From Hylemonella sp. (lineage in GTDB: Bacteria > Pseudomonadota > Gammaproteobacteria > Burkholderiales > Burkholderiaceae_C): a stretch of 64,000 bases of DNA. The stretch is taken from assembly GCA_030680575.1 (NCBI GenBank), contig JAUXVI010000013.1:111853-175852 (forward strand), given 5' to 3'. The position numbers and the translations under genes were made by a program. Shown here in pieces: positions 48,002-58,318 of the stretch; the stretch's first letter is position 1, and every line of letters begins with the position of its first letter. The notes beneath the pieces are model-generated. The model was not told where the DNA came from. It searched no databases and saw nothing but the letters and a program-made list of their open reading frames with translations.

Positions 48002-49035
48002 GTCTGTCCGCCGTTGGAGGAGACGACCCGCCAGGCCTGCCACACGGCATCGACCGACGGTGCGGGCTGGGCAAAGACGCTGCGCTGCCGTGGCCGGTTG
48101 ACGGGCCCGGTGCGCCAGGCGGTGTCGAAGTTGTAGATCTGCACATGCGGCAGGTCGAGTGCCACGGCGATGTGGCTCAAGCCGCTGTCGACGCCGATCA
48201 CGCCGGCACAGCGAACCAGTGCATCGGTCAGCGCATCGAGCGTCAGGCGTGGCCACACACTGGCGTGCGCCATCTCACGCGCCATGGCCTCGCTGCGCTG
48301 CTGCTCGGCATCCGTGCCGTGCAGCAGCGCGACATCGAACCCGGCGCCATCGAGGCGCGCCGCCAGATCAAGCCAGTGTGCCACCGGCCATTCCTTGTCG
48401 GCACGCGAGGTGCCATGCACCAGCGCCACGCAAGGGCGATTCGATGCACTTGCTTTTGCTATTGTTTCAGGAGCATCTTGCGCAGGATTCACCTGGGCTA
48501 TAAGCCCAAAAGACTCTGAATCTGGCAGGGCGTAACCGAGCGCGCGGGCGCACAACTCGCGTCCACGCTGCACCGCATGCACGTGTGGCTCGACGGGAAT
48601 CGCCACATCGGCCACCCAGCGCGTCGGTGCTTCATAACCCGAGCCGTCGGTCTGGTTGGCCAGCGCGTAACGTCGGCCGCTTGGCGTCAGCCGCGCCAGC
48701 CAGGCCACCAGGGCCGACTTGGTCAGACCCTGCAAATCAATCACCGCGTCATAAGCCTCGCGTTGCAATTCGGTCTTGAAGGCACGCCACTCGGCACGCG
48801 TGGCGGCCGAGAATGGCGCCTTGCGCCAGCGCCGCAGTTCGCAGGGAATGACGCGTCGCACACCCGCACAGTGCTGCGCCAGCGGGGCAAAACTGCGCTC
48901 GACCACCCAGTCGATCTGGGCATCTGGCAGCGCGCGCCGGATGTCCTGCACCGCCGGCATGGCGTGCACCACATCGCCCAGCGACGAGAGTTTGACGATC
49001 AAAATCTTCACCGGTGCCTGGCTCTGGAAGCTCAA
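47998..49035 (-). CDS. waaC: lipopolysaccharide heptosyltransferase I
   Basis: 345 residues. GT9 features: N-terminal KILIVKLSSLGDVVHAMPAVQDIRRALPDAQIDWVVE, mid VIDLQGLTKSALVAWLA, and the C-terminal sugar-nucleotide site ALVHGTSRADKEWP and CAGVIGVDSGLSHIAVALDLPHVQIY. It adds the first heptose to the Kdo of the LPS inner core. It overlaps the upstream phosphohexomutase gene and downstream waaA by 4 bases each. The stretch NPAQDAPETIAKASASNR is encoded by a dispersed repeat (48458-48511). Confidence 0.93.
   Translation of the reverse strand: MSFQSQAPVKILIVKLSSLGDVVHAMPAVQDIRRALPDAQIDWVVERSFAPLAQHCAGVRRVIPCELRRWRKAPFSAATRAEWRAFKTELQREAYDAVIDLQGLTKSALVAWLARLTPSGRRYALANQTDGSGYEAPTRWVADVAIPVEPHVHAVQRGRELCARALGYALPDSESFGLIAQVNPAQDAPETIAKASASNRPCVALVHGTSRADKEWPVAHWLDLAARLDGAGFDVALLHGTDAEQQRSEAMAREMAHASVWPRLTLDALTDALVRCAGVIGVDSGLSHIAVALDLPHVQIYNFDTAWRTGPVNRPRQRSVFAQPAPSVDAVWQAWRVVSSNGGQT
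48458..48511 (+). repeat. dispersed repeat copy 5 (inside waaC)
   Basis: GCTATTGTTTCAGGAGCATC, TTGCGCAGGATT, and the end GGGCTATAAGCCCAAAA, which itself forms a GGGCT-ATA-AGCCC hairpin. It gives waaC the residues AQDAPETIAK on the minus strand, paralleling ASDAPDLIAN in waaA. Confidence 0.62.
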
Positions 49036-50414
49036 TGGGCGGCCTGCTCGAACGCAGCATCGGCTTTGACACTGCGCAGCAGCGCCAGCATCTCGCCTTC
49101 GATGCGGTGCAGCGCCTCGGCGGTATGGCCTTCAAAACGCAGCACCAGCACCGGCGTGGTGTTGGAGGCGCGAATCAGGCCGAAGCCGTCGGGCCAGTCG
49201 ACGCGCACACCATCGATGGTGTTCACGCGCGCCGGCGCGGCGAACGAGGCTTTGGCGATCAACTGATCGACCAGCTGGTGCGGCTCGCCCTCGGCGCACT
49301 TCACGTTCAGTTCGGGGGTGGAAAAACTCGTCGGCAAACCGTTGAGCACGGCGCTGACGTCGGCCGAACGGCTCAAGATTTCCAGCAGCCGGCAAGCGGC
49401 GTAGGTGCCGTCGTCGAAGCCGAACCAGCGCTCCTTGAAGAAAATGTGGCCGCTCATCTCACCGCCCAGCGGCGAGTCGATTTCCTTCATCTTGGCCTTG
49501 ATCAGCGAGTGGCCGGTCTTGAACATCAAGGCCTGGCCGCCGGCCGCTTCAATGGCCGGTGCCAGACGCTGCGAACATTTCACGTCGAACACGATGGTGC
49601 CGCCCGGCACACGCGTGAGCACATCCTGCGCGAACAGCATCATCTGCCGGTCAGGAAAGATGTTCTGGCCGTCCTTGGTCACGATGCCGAGGCGGTCGCC
49701 GTCGCCGTCGAAGGCCAGGCCGAGTTCGGCGTCGCTGCTCTTGAGTGCGGCCATCACGTCGCGCAGGTTTTCGGGTTTGCTCGGGTCGGGATGGTGGTTG
49801 GGGAAGGTGCCGTCGACTTCGCTGTGCAGTTCGATCACCTCGCAGCCCAGCGCGCGCAGGATGGCCGGGGCCGAGGCACCGGCCACGCCATTGCCGGAAT
49901 CGACCACGATCTTCATGGGTCGCGCCAGCTTGATGTCGCCAACGATGCGGTCACGGTACGGCGCAAACACATTCAGGTTCCGCACTTGGCCTGGGGCCTG
50001 CAGCATCCAGCTCTCGGCTTCCATCGTGCGGCGCAACGCCTGGATCTCTTCGCCGTAGATGGCACGGCCGGCCAGCACCATCTTGAAGCCGTTGTAGTCG
50101 GCCGGGTTGTGGCTGCCGGTGACCTGGATGCCGCTACGACACACGGTGCTGGCAGCAAAGTACAGCATGGGCGTGGTGACCATGCCGACGTCGATCACGT
50201 CGATGCCGGTCGCCATCAGCCCACGGATCAGCGCCGCGCTCAGGGCCGGGCCGCTCAGGCGGCCGTCGCGCCCTACCGCCACGGTGCTTTCACCGGCCTG
50301 GCGCGCGGCCATGCCAAAGGCGCGCCCCAGGGCTTCGGCCACCGCCTCGTTCAGCGTGGCGGGCACAATGCCGCGGATGTCATAGGCCTTGAAAATCGAT
50401 GCGGCAACTTGCAT
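49032..50414 (-). CDS. phosphomannomutase/phosphoglucomutase
   Basis: 460 residues from ATG 50414 (MQVAASIFKAYDIRGIVP); the frame is open upstream to 50519 without family similarity. The phosphoserine loop is VTGSHNPADYNGFK, the metal loop LAFDGDGDRLGIV, the sugar-binding loop LGGEMSGHIFF and the phosphate-binding loop RASNTTPVLVLRFEG. The enzyme interconverts hexose 1- and 6-phosphates for LPS and exopolysaccharide precursors (AlgC/ManB-like). It leads the waaC-waaA operon through an ATGA overlap. Confidence 0.92.
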   Translation of the reverse strand: MQVAASIFKAYDIRGIVPATLNEAVAEALGRAFGMAARQAGESTVAVGRDGRLSGPALSAALIRGLMATGIDVIDVGMVTTPMLYFAASTVCRSGIQVTGSHNPADYNGFKMVLAGRAIYGEEIQALRRTMEAESWMLQAPGQVRNLNVFAPYRDRIVGDIKLARPMKIVVDSGNGVAGASAPAILRALGCEVIELHSEVDGTFPNHHPDPSKPENLRDVMAALKSSDAELGLAFDGDGDRLGIVTKDGQNIFPDRQMMLFAQDVLTRVPGGTIVFDVKCSQRLAPAIEAAGGQALMFKTGHSLIKAKMKEIDSPLGGEMSGHIFFKERWFGFDDGTYAACRLLEILSRSADVSAVLNGLPTSFSTPELNVKCAEGEPHQLVDQLIAKASFAAPARVNTIDGVRVDWPDGFGLIRASNTTPVLVLRFEGHTAEALHRIEGEMLALLRSVKADAAFEQAAH

Positions 50415-50557
50415 GGGAATGGGTTCAGTCAGGGTTTCTTGTACTGCGCCGATTGTAGGCGGCGGCCGGCCCCGACCCACCTGCCAGGCACCCCGCTCGG
50501 CGGGTGGCGCGCGTATCATGCGGGCACCGTGTCTTGCTTCGTCGGGTACATCCGATC

Positions 50558-50610
50558 GCTATCAAAATAATAGCTGCCAGCGCAAGATGGACATGGGCCA
50601 AGGATTGAAT
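50558..50610 (+). repeat. dispersed repeat copy 6 (intergenic, upstream of ogt)
   Basis: GCTATCAAAATAATAGCTGC, then CAGCGCAAGATGGACATGGG and an AT-rich end. It ends 4 bases before the ogt start, so it supplies the ogt leader and ribosome-binding context (CCAAGGATTG). Confidence 0.62.
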
Positions 50611-50614
50611 TGAC

Positions 50615-51118
50615 ATGAAATTCAGCACGCATCTGCAAACCGCCGTGTTCGACAGCCCGCTGGGCCCGATCACGCTGGCAGCCAGCGCGCAAGGCCTGGC
50701 CGGCGCCTGGTTCGAAGGCGACCTGCATCGGCCCGACACCTCCGCCTGGCCGACTGCGCCCGCCCACCCGCTGCTGCAGCGGGCACAACAGCAATTGCAG
50801 GCCTATTTCGCCGGCCAAGCCAGCCGCTTTGACCTGCCACTGGACTTGCACAGTGGGACGGACTTCCAGCAGGCGGTCTGGCGCGCCCTGCTGGCCCTGC
50901 CGTTTGGTACCAGCACCAGCTACGGCGCCCTCAGTGCGCAGCTGGGCAAGCCGAAGGCCATGCGTGCCGTAGGCGCTGCGGTCGGCCGCAACCCGCTGAT
51001 CATCTTCGTGCCTTGCCACCGCGTGCTCGGAGCTGACCGCGCACTCACCGGCTTTGCCGCCGGGCTGCCGCGCAAGCGGGCGCTGTTGCAGTTGGAGAAG
51101 ATCGGTTTTCGCCCATGA
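50615..51118 (+). CDS. ogt: methylated-DNA--protein-cysteine methyltransferase
   Basis: 167 residues. The acceptor motif FVPCHRV is at about 130-136, with the helix-turn-helix block WRALLALPFGTSTSYGALSAQLGKPKAMRAVGAAVGRNPL before it and GFAAGLPRKRALLQLE after. It removes methyl groups from O6-methylguanine in a suicide reaction. No Ada regulatory domain, so Ogt type. The stop overlaps the start of a 53-residue gene (ATGA). Confidence 0.93.
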   Translation: MKFSTHLQTAVFDSPLGPITLAASAQGLAGAWFEGDLHRPDTSAWPTAPAHPLLQRAQQQLQAYFAGQASRFDLPLDLHSGTDFQQAVWRALLALPFGTSTSYGALSAQLGKPKAMRAVGAAVGRNPLIIFVPCHRVLGADRALTGFAAGLPRKRALLQLEKIGFRP

Positions 51119-51276
51119 ACTCCAGCCGCAAGACCAAGCGCCGCAACAAGCTACACAAACCGCGCAACCCGCTGGTGGTGCCCGTTTTGCAGCGCCAAGC
51201 CGGCGCGCACCGCAAGTCCGGCAAGGCCGTGCGCCGGGCGGAGAAGATGGCGCTGCGCCAACATGAAGAAAACTGA
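51115..51276 (+). CDS. small very basic protein coupled to ogt
   Basis: 53 residues, ATG overlapping the ogt TGA. Rich in Lys and Arg (SSRKTKRRNKLHKPRNP, HRKSGKAVRRAEKMAL) with no hydrophobic helix. The ATGA coupling and a sensible codon pattern support a real gene. It looks like a nucleic-acid- or ribosome-associated small protein, but I do not know a characterised relative. Confidence 0.6.
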   Translation: MNSSRKTKRRNKLHKPRNPLVVPVLQRQAGAHRKSGKAVRRAEKMALRQHEEN

Positions 51277-51346
51277 GCCGCTGTCTTGCCTGCCTCCCGG
51301 CGCACAGTGACAATGCACCCATCACGTCAACCCCAAAGGATCCATC

Positions 51347-51823
51347 ATGAAAGGCGACGCCAAAGCCATTGCTTTCCTGCAGGCCCAGCTCAAGAACGAG
51401 CTGACCGCCATCAACCAGTACTTTGTGCACTACCGCATGCTCAAGCACTGGGGCCTGGACAAGCTGGCGAAGAAGGAATACGAAGAGTCCATCGGCGAGA
51501 TGAAACACGCCGACCTGCTGATGGACCGCATCTTCATGCTCGACGGCCTGCCCAATCTGCAGGACCTGGGCAAACTCGGCATCGGCGAAGATGTGCCCGA
51601 GATCTTGCGTTGCGACCTGGCGCTGGAGCAAGGCGCACAAGCCACCGTCAAGGACGGCATGGCCTACTGCGAGAGCGTGCGCGACTACGTTTCGCGCGAC
51701 CTGCTGCAGAAGATTCTGGACGACACCGAGGAGCACATCGACTTCCTGGAGACGCAGATCGAGCTGATCGAGAAGGTCGGTCTGCCCAACTACCTGCAAA
51801 GCCAGATGGGCGAAGTGAGCTGA
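51347..51823 (+). CDS. bfr: bacterioferritin
   Basis: 158 residues. Ferroxidase ligands are in place: Glu18 in NELTAINQYF, Glu51 and His54 in IGEMKHADLLMDRI (Met52 is the haem ligand), Glu94 in LALEQGA and Glu127/His130 in DTEEHIDFLE. It stores iron as a 24-mer with haem between subunits. AAAGGAT ribosome site upstream. The Bfd gene, which releases the stored iron, lies 151 bases downstream with its own Fur-like box. Confidence 0.95.
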   Translation: MKGDAKAIAFLQAQLKNELTAINQYFVHYRMLKHWGLDKLAKKEYEESIGEMKHADLLMDRIFMLDGLPNLQDLGKLGIGEDVPEILRCDLALEQGAQATVKDGMAYCESVRDYVSRDLLQKILDDTEEHIDFLETQIELIEKVGLPNYLQSQMGEVS

Positions 51824-51920
51824 CGCTTACACCCAGGCATCCGGTCAGCAAGCTGTTTTCCGGCCGGATGCCCTGGCCTGCCCGCATTTTCCCCTGTCGC
51901 ACCAGGGTCAAATACAAACA

Positions 51921-51940
51921 GAAGTAATTCTCATTTATAC
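51921..51940. promoter_or_regulatory. Fur-like box upstream of bfd
   Basis: GAAGTAATTCTCATTTATAC, whose complement reads AAATGAGAATTACTT, close to the Fur core AATGAGAATNATT. It is 35 bases before the bfd start, in an AT-rich patch that should hold the promoter. This fits iron-starvation induction of bfd. Confidence 0.6.
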
Positions 51941-51974
51941 TCACTGCATCAACAGTTTTGCCAGGTGAGTCAAC

Positions 51975-52217
51975 ATGATTGTTTGCGTCTGCAAGCGCAT
52001 CAGCGACCGGGACATCGCCCGCCACGCATCGGCCGGCATGGACTTCGATGACATCCAGTTTGAACTGGGCGTCGCCACGCAATGCGGCCGCTGCGAAGGT
52101 TGTGCCCGCGACGTGGTGGCCATGCACCGCGAGGCCGCGACTCATCACGCACATTCTCAACCGGCCCTGCCGCTACCAGGCTACCGCGCCATCCCCATCA
52201 TGCTGGCTGCGGCCTGA
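51975..52217 (+). CDS. bfd: bacterioferritin-associated ferredoxin
   Basis: 80 residues. The 2Fe-2S ligands are Cys4, Cys6, Cys37 and Cys40 (VCVCKRISDRDI and CGRCEGC), with a further Cys43. Bfd binds bacterioferritin and passes electrons to reduce and mobilise stored iron. The family usually ends soon after the cluster; this one has a 30-residue tail rich in Ala, His and Pro. A strong terminator follows. Confidence 0.93.
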   Translation: MIVCVCKRISDRDIARHASAGMDFDDIQFELGVATQCGRCEGCARDVVAMHREAATHHAHSQPALPLPGYRAIPIMLAAA

Positions 52218-52255
52218 ACCCAGCACGACGGGACACGGCAGCCTCCAGAAGAAAA

Positions 52256-52279
52256 GCCACCGCTTGCGGTGGCTTTTTT
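52256..52279 (+). terminator. rho-independent terminator after bfd
   Basis: Stem GCCACCGC / GCGGTGGC with TT loop, followed by six T. AAAA precedes the stem, so it can also serve the convergent outer membrane protein gene. Confidence 0.92.
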
Positions 52280-52295
52280 GTGGGCGTGTGCCGAC

Positions 52296-52874
52296 TCAGA
52301 ACTTGTAGCCGATACCCAGAGAGAAAATCTCTCCCTTGAAACCGGCAACAGTACCATTGCTGAAAGTCTTGTCGGTGAATTTGATCGAGTCGTAGCCGGC
52401 CTGCCAGAAGAGGTTTTGGTCGATCATGGCCCGAAAGCCCAAGCCATAACCCCACCCTTGCAGTGAGGCCGTGCTGGTTCCATCGTTGGATGCGCCATTG
52501 GCGGAGATGGATGAGACCTTGGCAAAAATCAGAACCTTGTCACTGACGGCAACGGCCGGAATGAGATCAAGTGAATAGCGGTCTTTGGTGTACGCATCGT
52601 TCCCGTTGGCGTAAGCACCCGCCTTGCGGTTGGTGGTGTTGGCCGTGACCCCCAGACCCAGCAAAAAATTACTGCCCAGAGCCCACCCGTACTGTGCTTG
52701 CACGGCCAGTCCGGTGCTGCTCCCACTGTCGGACCGGCCGCCCGAATCAACAGTGGATCGATCGAATTCCGCGTTGGCACCCAGACTGAAACCTTCAAAG
52801 TTCTTGGCCTGCGCCAGCGCCTGTGCAGAAGAGAGCGCCGCCACAACAGCTGTCAATGCAAAGAGTTTTTTCAT
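52296..52874 (-). CDS. small outer membrane beta-barrel protein
   Basis: 192 residues from ATG 52874 with GGAGG 7 bases upstream. Signal peptide about 1-22 (ends AQALAQ). The mature part alternates amphipathic beta-strands (FSLGANAEFDRS, GLAVQAQYGWAL, FLLGLGVTANTT, DLIPAVAVSDKVLIFAKVSS, GWGYGLGFRAMI) and ends GYKF with a terminal Phe as required for barrel assembly. About eight strands, so an OmpW/OmpX-like or porin-like opacity protein. Function unknown. Confidence 0.8.
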   Translation of the reverse strand: MKKLFALTAVVAALSSAQALAQAKNFEGFSLGANAEFDRSTVDSGGRSDSGSSTGLAVQAQYGWALGSNFLLGLGVTANTTNRKAGAYANGNDAYTKDRYSLDLIPAVAVSDKVLIFAKVSSISANGASNDGTSTASLQGWGYGLGFRAMIDQNLFWQAGYDSIKFTDKTFSNGTVAGFKGEIFSLGIGYKF

Positions 52875-53102
52875 AGAGCCTCCAGCAAGTTGAGCTAGCA
52901 ATACTAGTGATTCGCTGCCGGATTTCAATCCGCCCAGTCATCATCCGGGGCACTGGCAGGTAAATCCTGTAACGGTGATCAAGCCGATCCCATCAGCCAC
53001 AGCGCACATGGGCCGGAGGTCTGTACCTGGGGGTGAAGGGAGAAATGAAGTGCCGTGATTGCCGGGCGCGAGTGACAATCAGACAAGAAAGAAACAGAAA
53101 TG

Positions 53103-53129
53103 AAATACGGGGCACAAGGCCCCGTATTT
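53103..53129 (-). terminator. terminator of the gltX-tRNA transcript
   Basis: Perfect 11-base stem AAATACGGGGC / GCCCCGTATTT with ACAAG loop, 11 bases past the tRNA-Asp 3' end. Downstream on the minus strand the sequence is T-rich (TTCATTTCTGTTTCTTTC). Confidence 0.85.
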
Positions 53130-53139
53130 GCTAGCGTTT

Positions 53140-53216
53140 TGGCGGAGTGGACGGGACTCGAACCCGCGACCCCCGGCGTGACAGGCCGGTATTCTAACCA
53201 ACTGAACTACCACTCC
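53140..53216 (-). tRNA. tRNA-Asp (anticodon GTC)
   Basis: 77 bases including encoded CCA. Acceptor stem GGAGTGG with CCACTCC, anticodon arm CCGGC-CTGTCAC-GCCGG and T-loop GGTTCGAGTCC are all readable. Last of three tRNAs in the transcript. Confidence 0.95.
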
Positions 53217-53308
53217 TGGTAGCGGTAACGTTCGCTCTTGCGAGCCAAGTCGCCGGCTCTTGCGAGCGGGCTGTTACCGACTTGTGCCGTCTCATCTGAC
53301 GATGAATT

Positions 53309-53384
53309 TGGCGACCCTACGGGGATTCGAACCCCGGTACTCACCGTGAAAGGGTGATGTCCTAGGCCTCTAGACGATAGGGTC
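53309..53384 (-). tRNA. tRNA-Glu (anticodon TTC)
   Basis: 76 bases including CCA. Acceptor stem GACCCTA / TAGGGTC, anticodon loop CTTTCAC within CACC-GGTG arms, T-loop GGTTCGAATCC. It lies downstream of gltX, which charges it, in the same transcript. Confidence 0.95.
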
Positions 53385-53417
53385 AAAACCTGTGGACTGT
53401 TCCAGTCGATACTTTGG

Positions 53418-53493
<76 letters not shown>

Positions 53494-53570
53494 TCACTCA
53501 CGTCCTTGCCGTTTTGTTGTCACAAAAAAGCAATTTCGTTTGTATCGAGCCTTGAATTATAGACTGAAAT

Positions 53571-54959
53571 TTAAGCCGTCTGCAAGCGGCTCAAAACTTT
53601 TTCGCGCGTCAGCAATTCGAGCACGGCATCCAGCGATGGGGTCTGCGCGGTCCCCAGCACCAGCACGCGCACCGGCATCGCCAGTTGCGGCATCTTCAGG
53701 CCGCTGGCGGCCAATACTTCCTTGATGGCCGCAGCAATCGAAGCCTTGTCCCACGCGCAGGCGCTCAACTTCTCGACCAACTGGGCCAGCGCCGGCTTGA
53801 CGGCGTCGGTCACATGCTGTGCCAACTCCTCAGCTTTCGGTGTCACGTCGGCGTAGAAGGCCTGGGCCCAATCAGCCAGCGCCACCGTGGTGTCGCAACG
53901 GTCCTTGAACAGGCCACAAATGCGCGGCAGACGCTCATCGGCCGTGATGCCGCGCTTTTGCAGCTGCGCCGTCACCAGGACGCTGAGCGCGTCATCGGCC
54001 ATGGCCTTCAGGTGCTGGGCGTTGACCCAGCGCAGCTTGGCTTCGTCGAACTGCGCGGCGCTGCGACCCAGGTGGTCGAGGTCGAACCATTCCAGAAACT
54101 GCGCACGCGTGAAGATCTCGTCGTCACCGTGGCTCCAGCCCAGACGGGCCAGGTAGTTGACCATGGCGTCGGCCAGATAACCTTCGTCGCGGTACTGCGT
54201 CACGGCCTTGGCGCCATTGCGCTTGCTCATCTTCTCGCCCTGCTCGTTCAGCACGGTGGGCAGGTGGGCGTACACCGGCGGCTCCTTGCCCAACGCCTTG
54301 AAGATGTTGATCTGGCGCGGCGTGTTGTTGATGTGGTCGTCACCGCGGATCACATGGGTCATGGCCATGTCGATGTCGTCCACCACCACGCAGAAGTTGT
54401 AGGTCGGCGTGCCATCGGGGCGCGCGATCACCAGGTCGTCCAACTCGTCGTTGCTGATCTCGATGCGGCCCTTCACCTTGTCGTCCCATGCCACCACACC
54501 GCCCTGCGGGTTCTTGAAGCGCAGTACCGGCTTCACACCGTCGGGAATGGCCGGCAGCGTTTTGCCCGGCTCAGGGCGCCAGGTGCCGTCGTAGCGCGGC
54601 TTCTGCTTGGCGGCCATCTGGCGCTCGCGCAGCGCGTCGAGCTCTTCCATGCTCATGTAGCAGGGGTAGACGTGTCCGGCGGCCTGCAGCTCGGCCAGCA
54701 CGGCCTTGTAGCGGTCCATGCGCTGCATCTGGTAGAACGGGCCTTCGTCGTAGTCCAGGCCGAGCCAGGACATGCCTTCGATGATCACGTCCACCGCGGC
54801 CTGCGACGAGCGGTCGAGATCGGTGTCTTCGATGCGCAGGATGAAGTCGCCGCCGTTGGCACGGGCAAAGGCCCACGGGTAGAGCGCCGAGCGGATGTTG
54901 CCCAGATGGATGAAACCCGTCGGAGACGGTGCGAAACGGGTGCGGATGCGTTGTGTCAT
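53571..54959 (-). CDS. gltX: glutamyl-tRNA synthetase
   Basis: 462 residues from ATG 54959. Class I synthetase motifs: [19 protein letters not shown] (HIGH-type HLGN) and [12 protein letters not shown] (KMSKS). The C-terminal anticodon-binding helices are complete. It charges tRNA-Glu in the cytoplasm. Three tRNA genes, including tRNA-Glu, follow 77 bases downstream on the same strand with no terminator between, so they are probably co-transcribed. Confidence 0.95.
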   Translation of the reverse strand: MTQRIRTRFAPSPTGFIHLGNIRSALYPWAFARANGGDFILRIEDTDLDRSSQAAVDVIIEGMSWLGLDYDEGPFYQMQRMDRYKAVLAELQAAGHVYPCYMSMEELDALRERQMAAKQKPRYDGTWRPEPGKTLPAIPDGVKPVLRFKNPQGGVVAWDDKVKGRIEISNDELDDLVIARPDGTPTYNFCVVVDDIDMAMTHVIRGDDHINNTPRQINIFKALGKEPPVYAHLPTVLNEQGEKMSKRNGAKAVTQYRDEGYLADAMVNYLARLGWSHGDDEIFTRAQFLEWFDLDHLGRSAAQFDEAKLRWVNAQHLKAMADDALSVLVTAQLQKRGITADERLPRICGLFKDRCDTTVALADWAQAFYADVTPKAEELAQHVTDAVKPALAQLVEKLSACAWDKASIAAAIKEVLAASGLKMPQLAMPVRVLVLGTAQTPSLDAVLELLTREKVLSRLQTA

Positions 54960-54975
54960 AAGCAATTCAGCAAAC

Positions 54976-55028
54976 TCCGTTCGGGCTGAGCTGGGTCGTT
55001 CAACTTCGACAGGCTCAGGGCGAACGGA
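54976..55028. repeat. REP-like inverted repeat between gltX and metZ
   Basis: TCCGTTCGGGCTGAGC and GCTCAGGGCGAACGGA form 16-base arms with a GG/CC mismatch at the middle, around a 21-base loop containing CAACTTCGACAGG. The family of CTTCGACAGGCTCAGGGCGAACGG elements is, as I recall, widespread in Burkholderiales intergenic DNA. Confidence 0.7.
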
Positions 55029-55035
55029 GAGTCAA

Positions 55036-56250
55036 TCAAATCAAAGTCGTCAGACCGCGCGCCAGATCGGCTTGCACGTCTTGGGGATGCTCCAAACCGA
55101 CGGCCACACGAATCAGGCCCTGGCCGATGCCTGCCGCCTGGCGCTGGGCTTCGGACAGCTTGCCGTGCGAGGTGCTGGCCGGGTGGGTCAGCAAGGTCTT
55201 GGTATCGCCCAGGTTGGTGCAGATCGACAAGGTCTGCAACGCGTCCAGCACATGGAAGGCGCGCGCACGCGCCTGTTCAGGACTGTCGGCCTTGACGTCG
55301 AATGACACCACCGCACCGCCCAGACCGGACATCTGCTTCATCGCCAATGCGTGCTGCGGATGCGAAGCCAGGCCCGGGTAATGCACTTTCGCCACGCCAG
55401 GATGGGCTTGCAACCAGGTCGCCAGTTCCAGCGTCAGGGCGCTTTGGGCGCGCATGCGCAAATCCAGCGTCTCCAGGCCCTTGAGCACGACCCAGGCATT
55501 AAAGGGCGACAGGACCATGCCACTGTTCTTCTGCACCGGCAGGAACTTCTCGTTCACCAGTTGTTCGCTGGCGCACAGGGCACCGGCCATGACGCGGCCT
55601 TGGCCGTCGAGGTACTTGGTGCCGGAATGCATCACGATGTCGGCACCCATGTCGATGGGGCGCTGCAGCGCCGGCGTGGCAAAGCAGTTGTCGACCGCCA
55701 GCAAGGCGCCCGCGTTGTGCGCCAGGTCGGCCAGCGCCGCGATGTCGCACACCTCGGTCAGCGGGTTGGTGGGCGTTTCGGCGAACAGCAGACGCGTGTT
55801 GGGGCGGATGGCATTTTTCCAGGCGACCAGATCGGTCTGCGGCACGACAGTGGACTCGACGCCGAAGCGCGCGAACTCGCTGCCAATCAGCTTGATGGTG
55901 GAGCCGAACATCGACTGCGAGAACACCACATGATCCCCTGCCTTCAGCAGGCTGAAGCACATCAGCATGATGGCGGCCATGCCGGAGGACGTCGCCATGC
56001 AGGCCTCGCTGCCCTCCAGCGCCGCCAGGCGCTGCTCCATGCTGCGCACCGTTGGGTTGCCCGAGCGGCCGTAGGTATCGCCCTCCTCCTCGCCAGCAAA
56101 ACGGCGCGCCTGCGACTCGGCGCTGGACTGCACGTAACCGCTGGTGAGAAACAGCGCCTCGGAGTTTTCGCCGTACTGACTGCGCTCGACGGCCGCGCGC
56201 ACCGCCAGGGTTTGCAGGTGCAGGCCTTCGGGCAAGGGACGCTGGCTCAT
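55036..56250 (-). CDS. metZ: O-succinylhomoserine sulfhydrylase
   Basis: 404 residues from ATG 56250 (GGGGGAG upstream); a GTG at 56256 is possible. PLP-enzyme blocks: Cys/Met-metabolism signature with MHSGTKYLDGQGRVMAG (catalytic Lys in SGTKYL), AETPTNPLTEVCDIAALADLAH and ATSSGMAAI. It makes homocysteine from O-succinylhomoserine and sulfide. It directly follows purF, an arrangement standard in Betaproteobacteria. Confidence 0.93.
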   Translation of the reverse strand: MSQRPLPEGLHLQTLAVRAAVERSQYGENSEALFLTSGYVQSSAESQARRFAGEEEGDTYGRSGNPTVRSMEQRLAALEGSEACMATSSGMAAIMLMCFSLLKAGDHVVFSQSMFGSTIKLIGSEFARFGVESTVVPQTDLVAWKNAIRPNTRLLFAETPTNPLTEVCDIAALADLAHNAGALLAVDNCFATPALQRPIDMGADIVMHSGTKYLDGQGRVMAGALCASEQLVNEKFLPVQKNSGMVLSPFNAWVVLKGLETLDLRMRAQSALTLELATWLQAHPGVAKVHYPGLASHPQHALAMKQMSGLGGAVVSFDVKADSPEQARARAFHVLDALQTLSICTNLGDTKTLLTHPASTSHGKLSEAQRQAAGIGQGLIRVAVGLEHPQDVQADLARGLTTLI

Positions 56251-56252
56251 GC

Positions 56253-57758
<1,506 letters not shown>

Positions 57759-57810
57759 AGTTCCATCCAGTTCAGAGCCACCTAGCCTTGCGGCCGGCCG
57801 CCCCGTTGCT

Positions 57811-58296
57811 TCACGGGAGATACTTCCCAAACTCTTCCGGCAACATCGGCTTGAGCCCCTTGAGAGCCGTCGTCGATGCCGCCGCGCCAGTGGACTCCAG
57901 CCACCAGTCGCTGCTCTTAAACGGCGTCATGTGCATCACCACCGTTGCCGCCAACAGCAAAATCACGCCGCGCACCAGGCCAAACGCGGCCCCCAGCACC
58001 CGGTCCATGGGGCGCAGGCCCACAGACTCCACCAGCTTCTTCATCAACCAGGCCACCAGACCGCTGACGAAGACCGTGGCAATGAACACCAGCGCGAAAC
58101 CCGCCGCATAACGGATCATCTCCGTGGCGCCACTCATCGGCAAACGTTGCGCCACGTCAGGCGCCAACCACTGCGCCAGCACGAAGGCCACGATCCAGGC
58201 CAGCACCGACAGCACTTCATACACCAGACCGCGCCAGACACCCAGCGCCAGAGAGGCCAGCAAAACGGCCAAGAAGATCCAGTCCAGCGCCGGCAT
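57811..58296 (-). CDS. cvpA: CvpA-family membrane protein
   Basis: 161 residues with four hydrophobic helices (about 2-22, 28-48, 62-86, 100-121). The start MPALDWIFLAVLLASLALGVWRGLVYEVLSVLAWIVAFVLAQW is the CvpA signature. CvpA is needed for colicin V export in E. coli and for envelope stress resistance; here it keeps its conserved place before purF. Confidence 0.9.
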   Translation of the reverse strand: MPALDWIFLAVLLASLALGVWRGLVYEVLSVLAWIVAFVLAQWLAPDVAQRLPMSGATEMIRYAAGFALVFIATVFVSGLVAWLMKKLVESVGLRPMDRVLGAAFGLVRGVILLLAATVVMHMTPFKSSDWWLESTGAAASTTALKGLKPMLPEEFGKYLP

Positions 58297-58318
58297 GCCT
58301 AGGAACTGCTCACACTAC

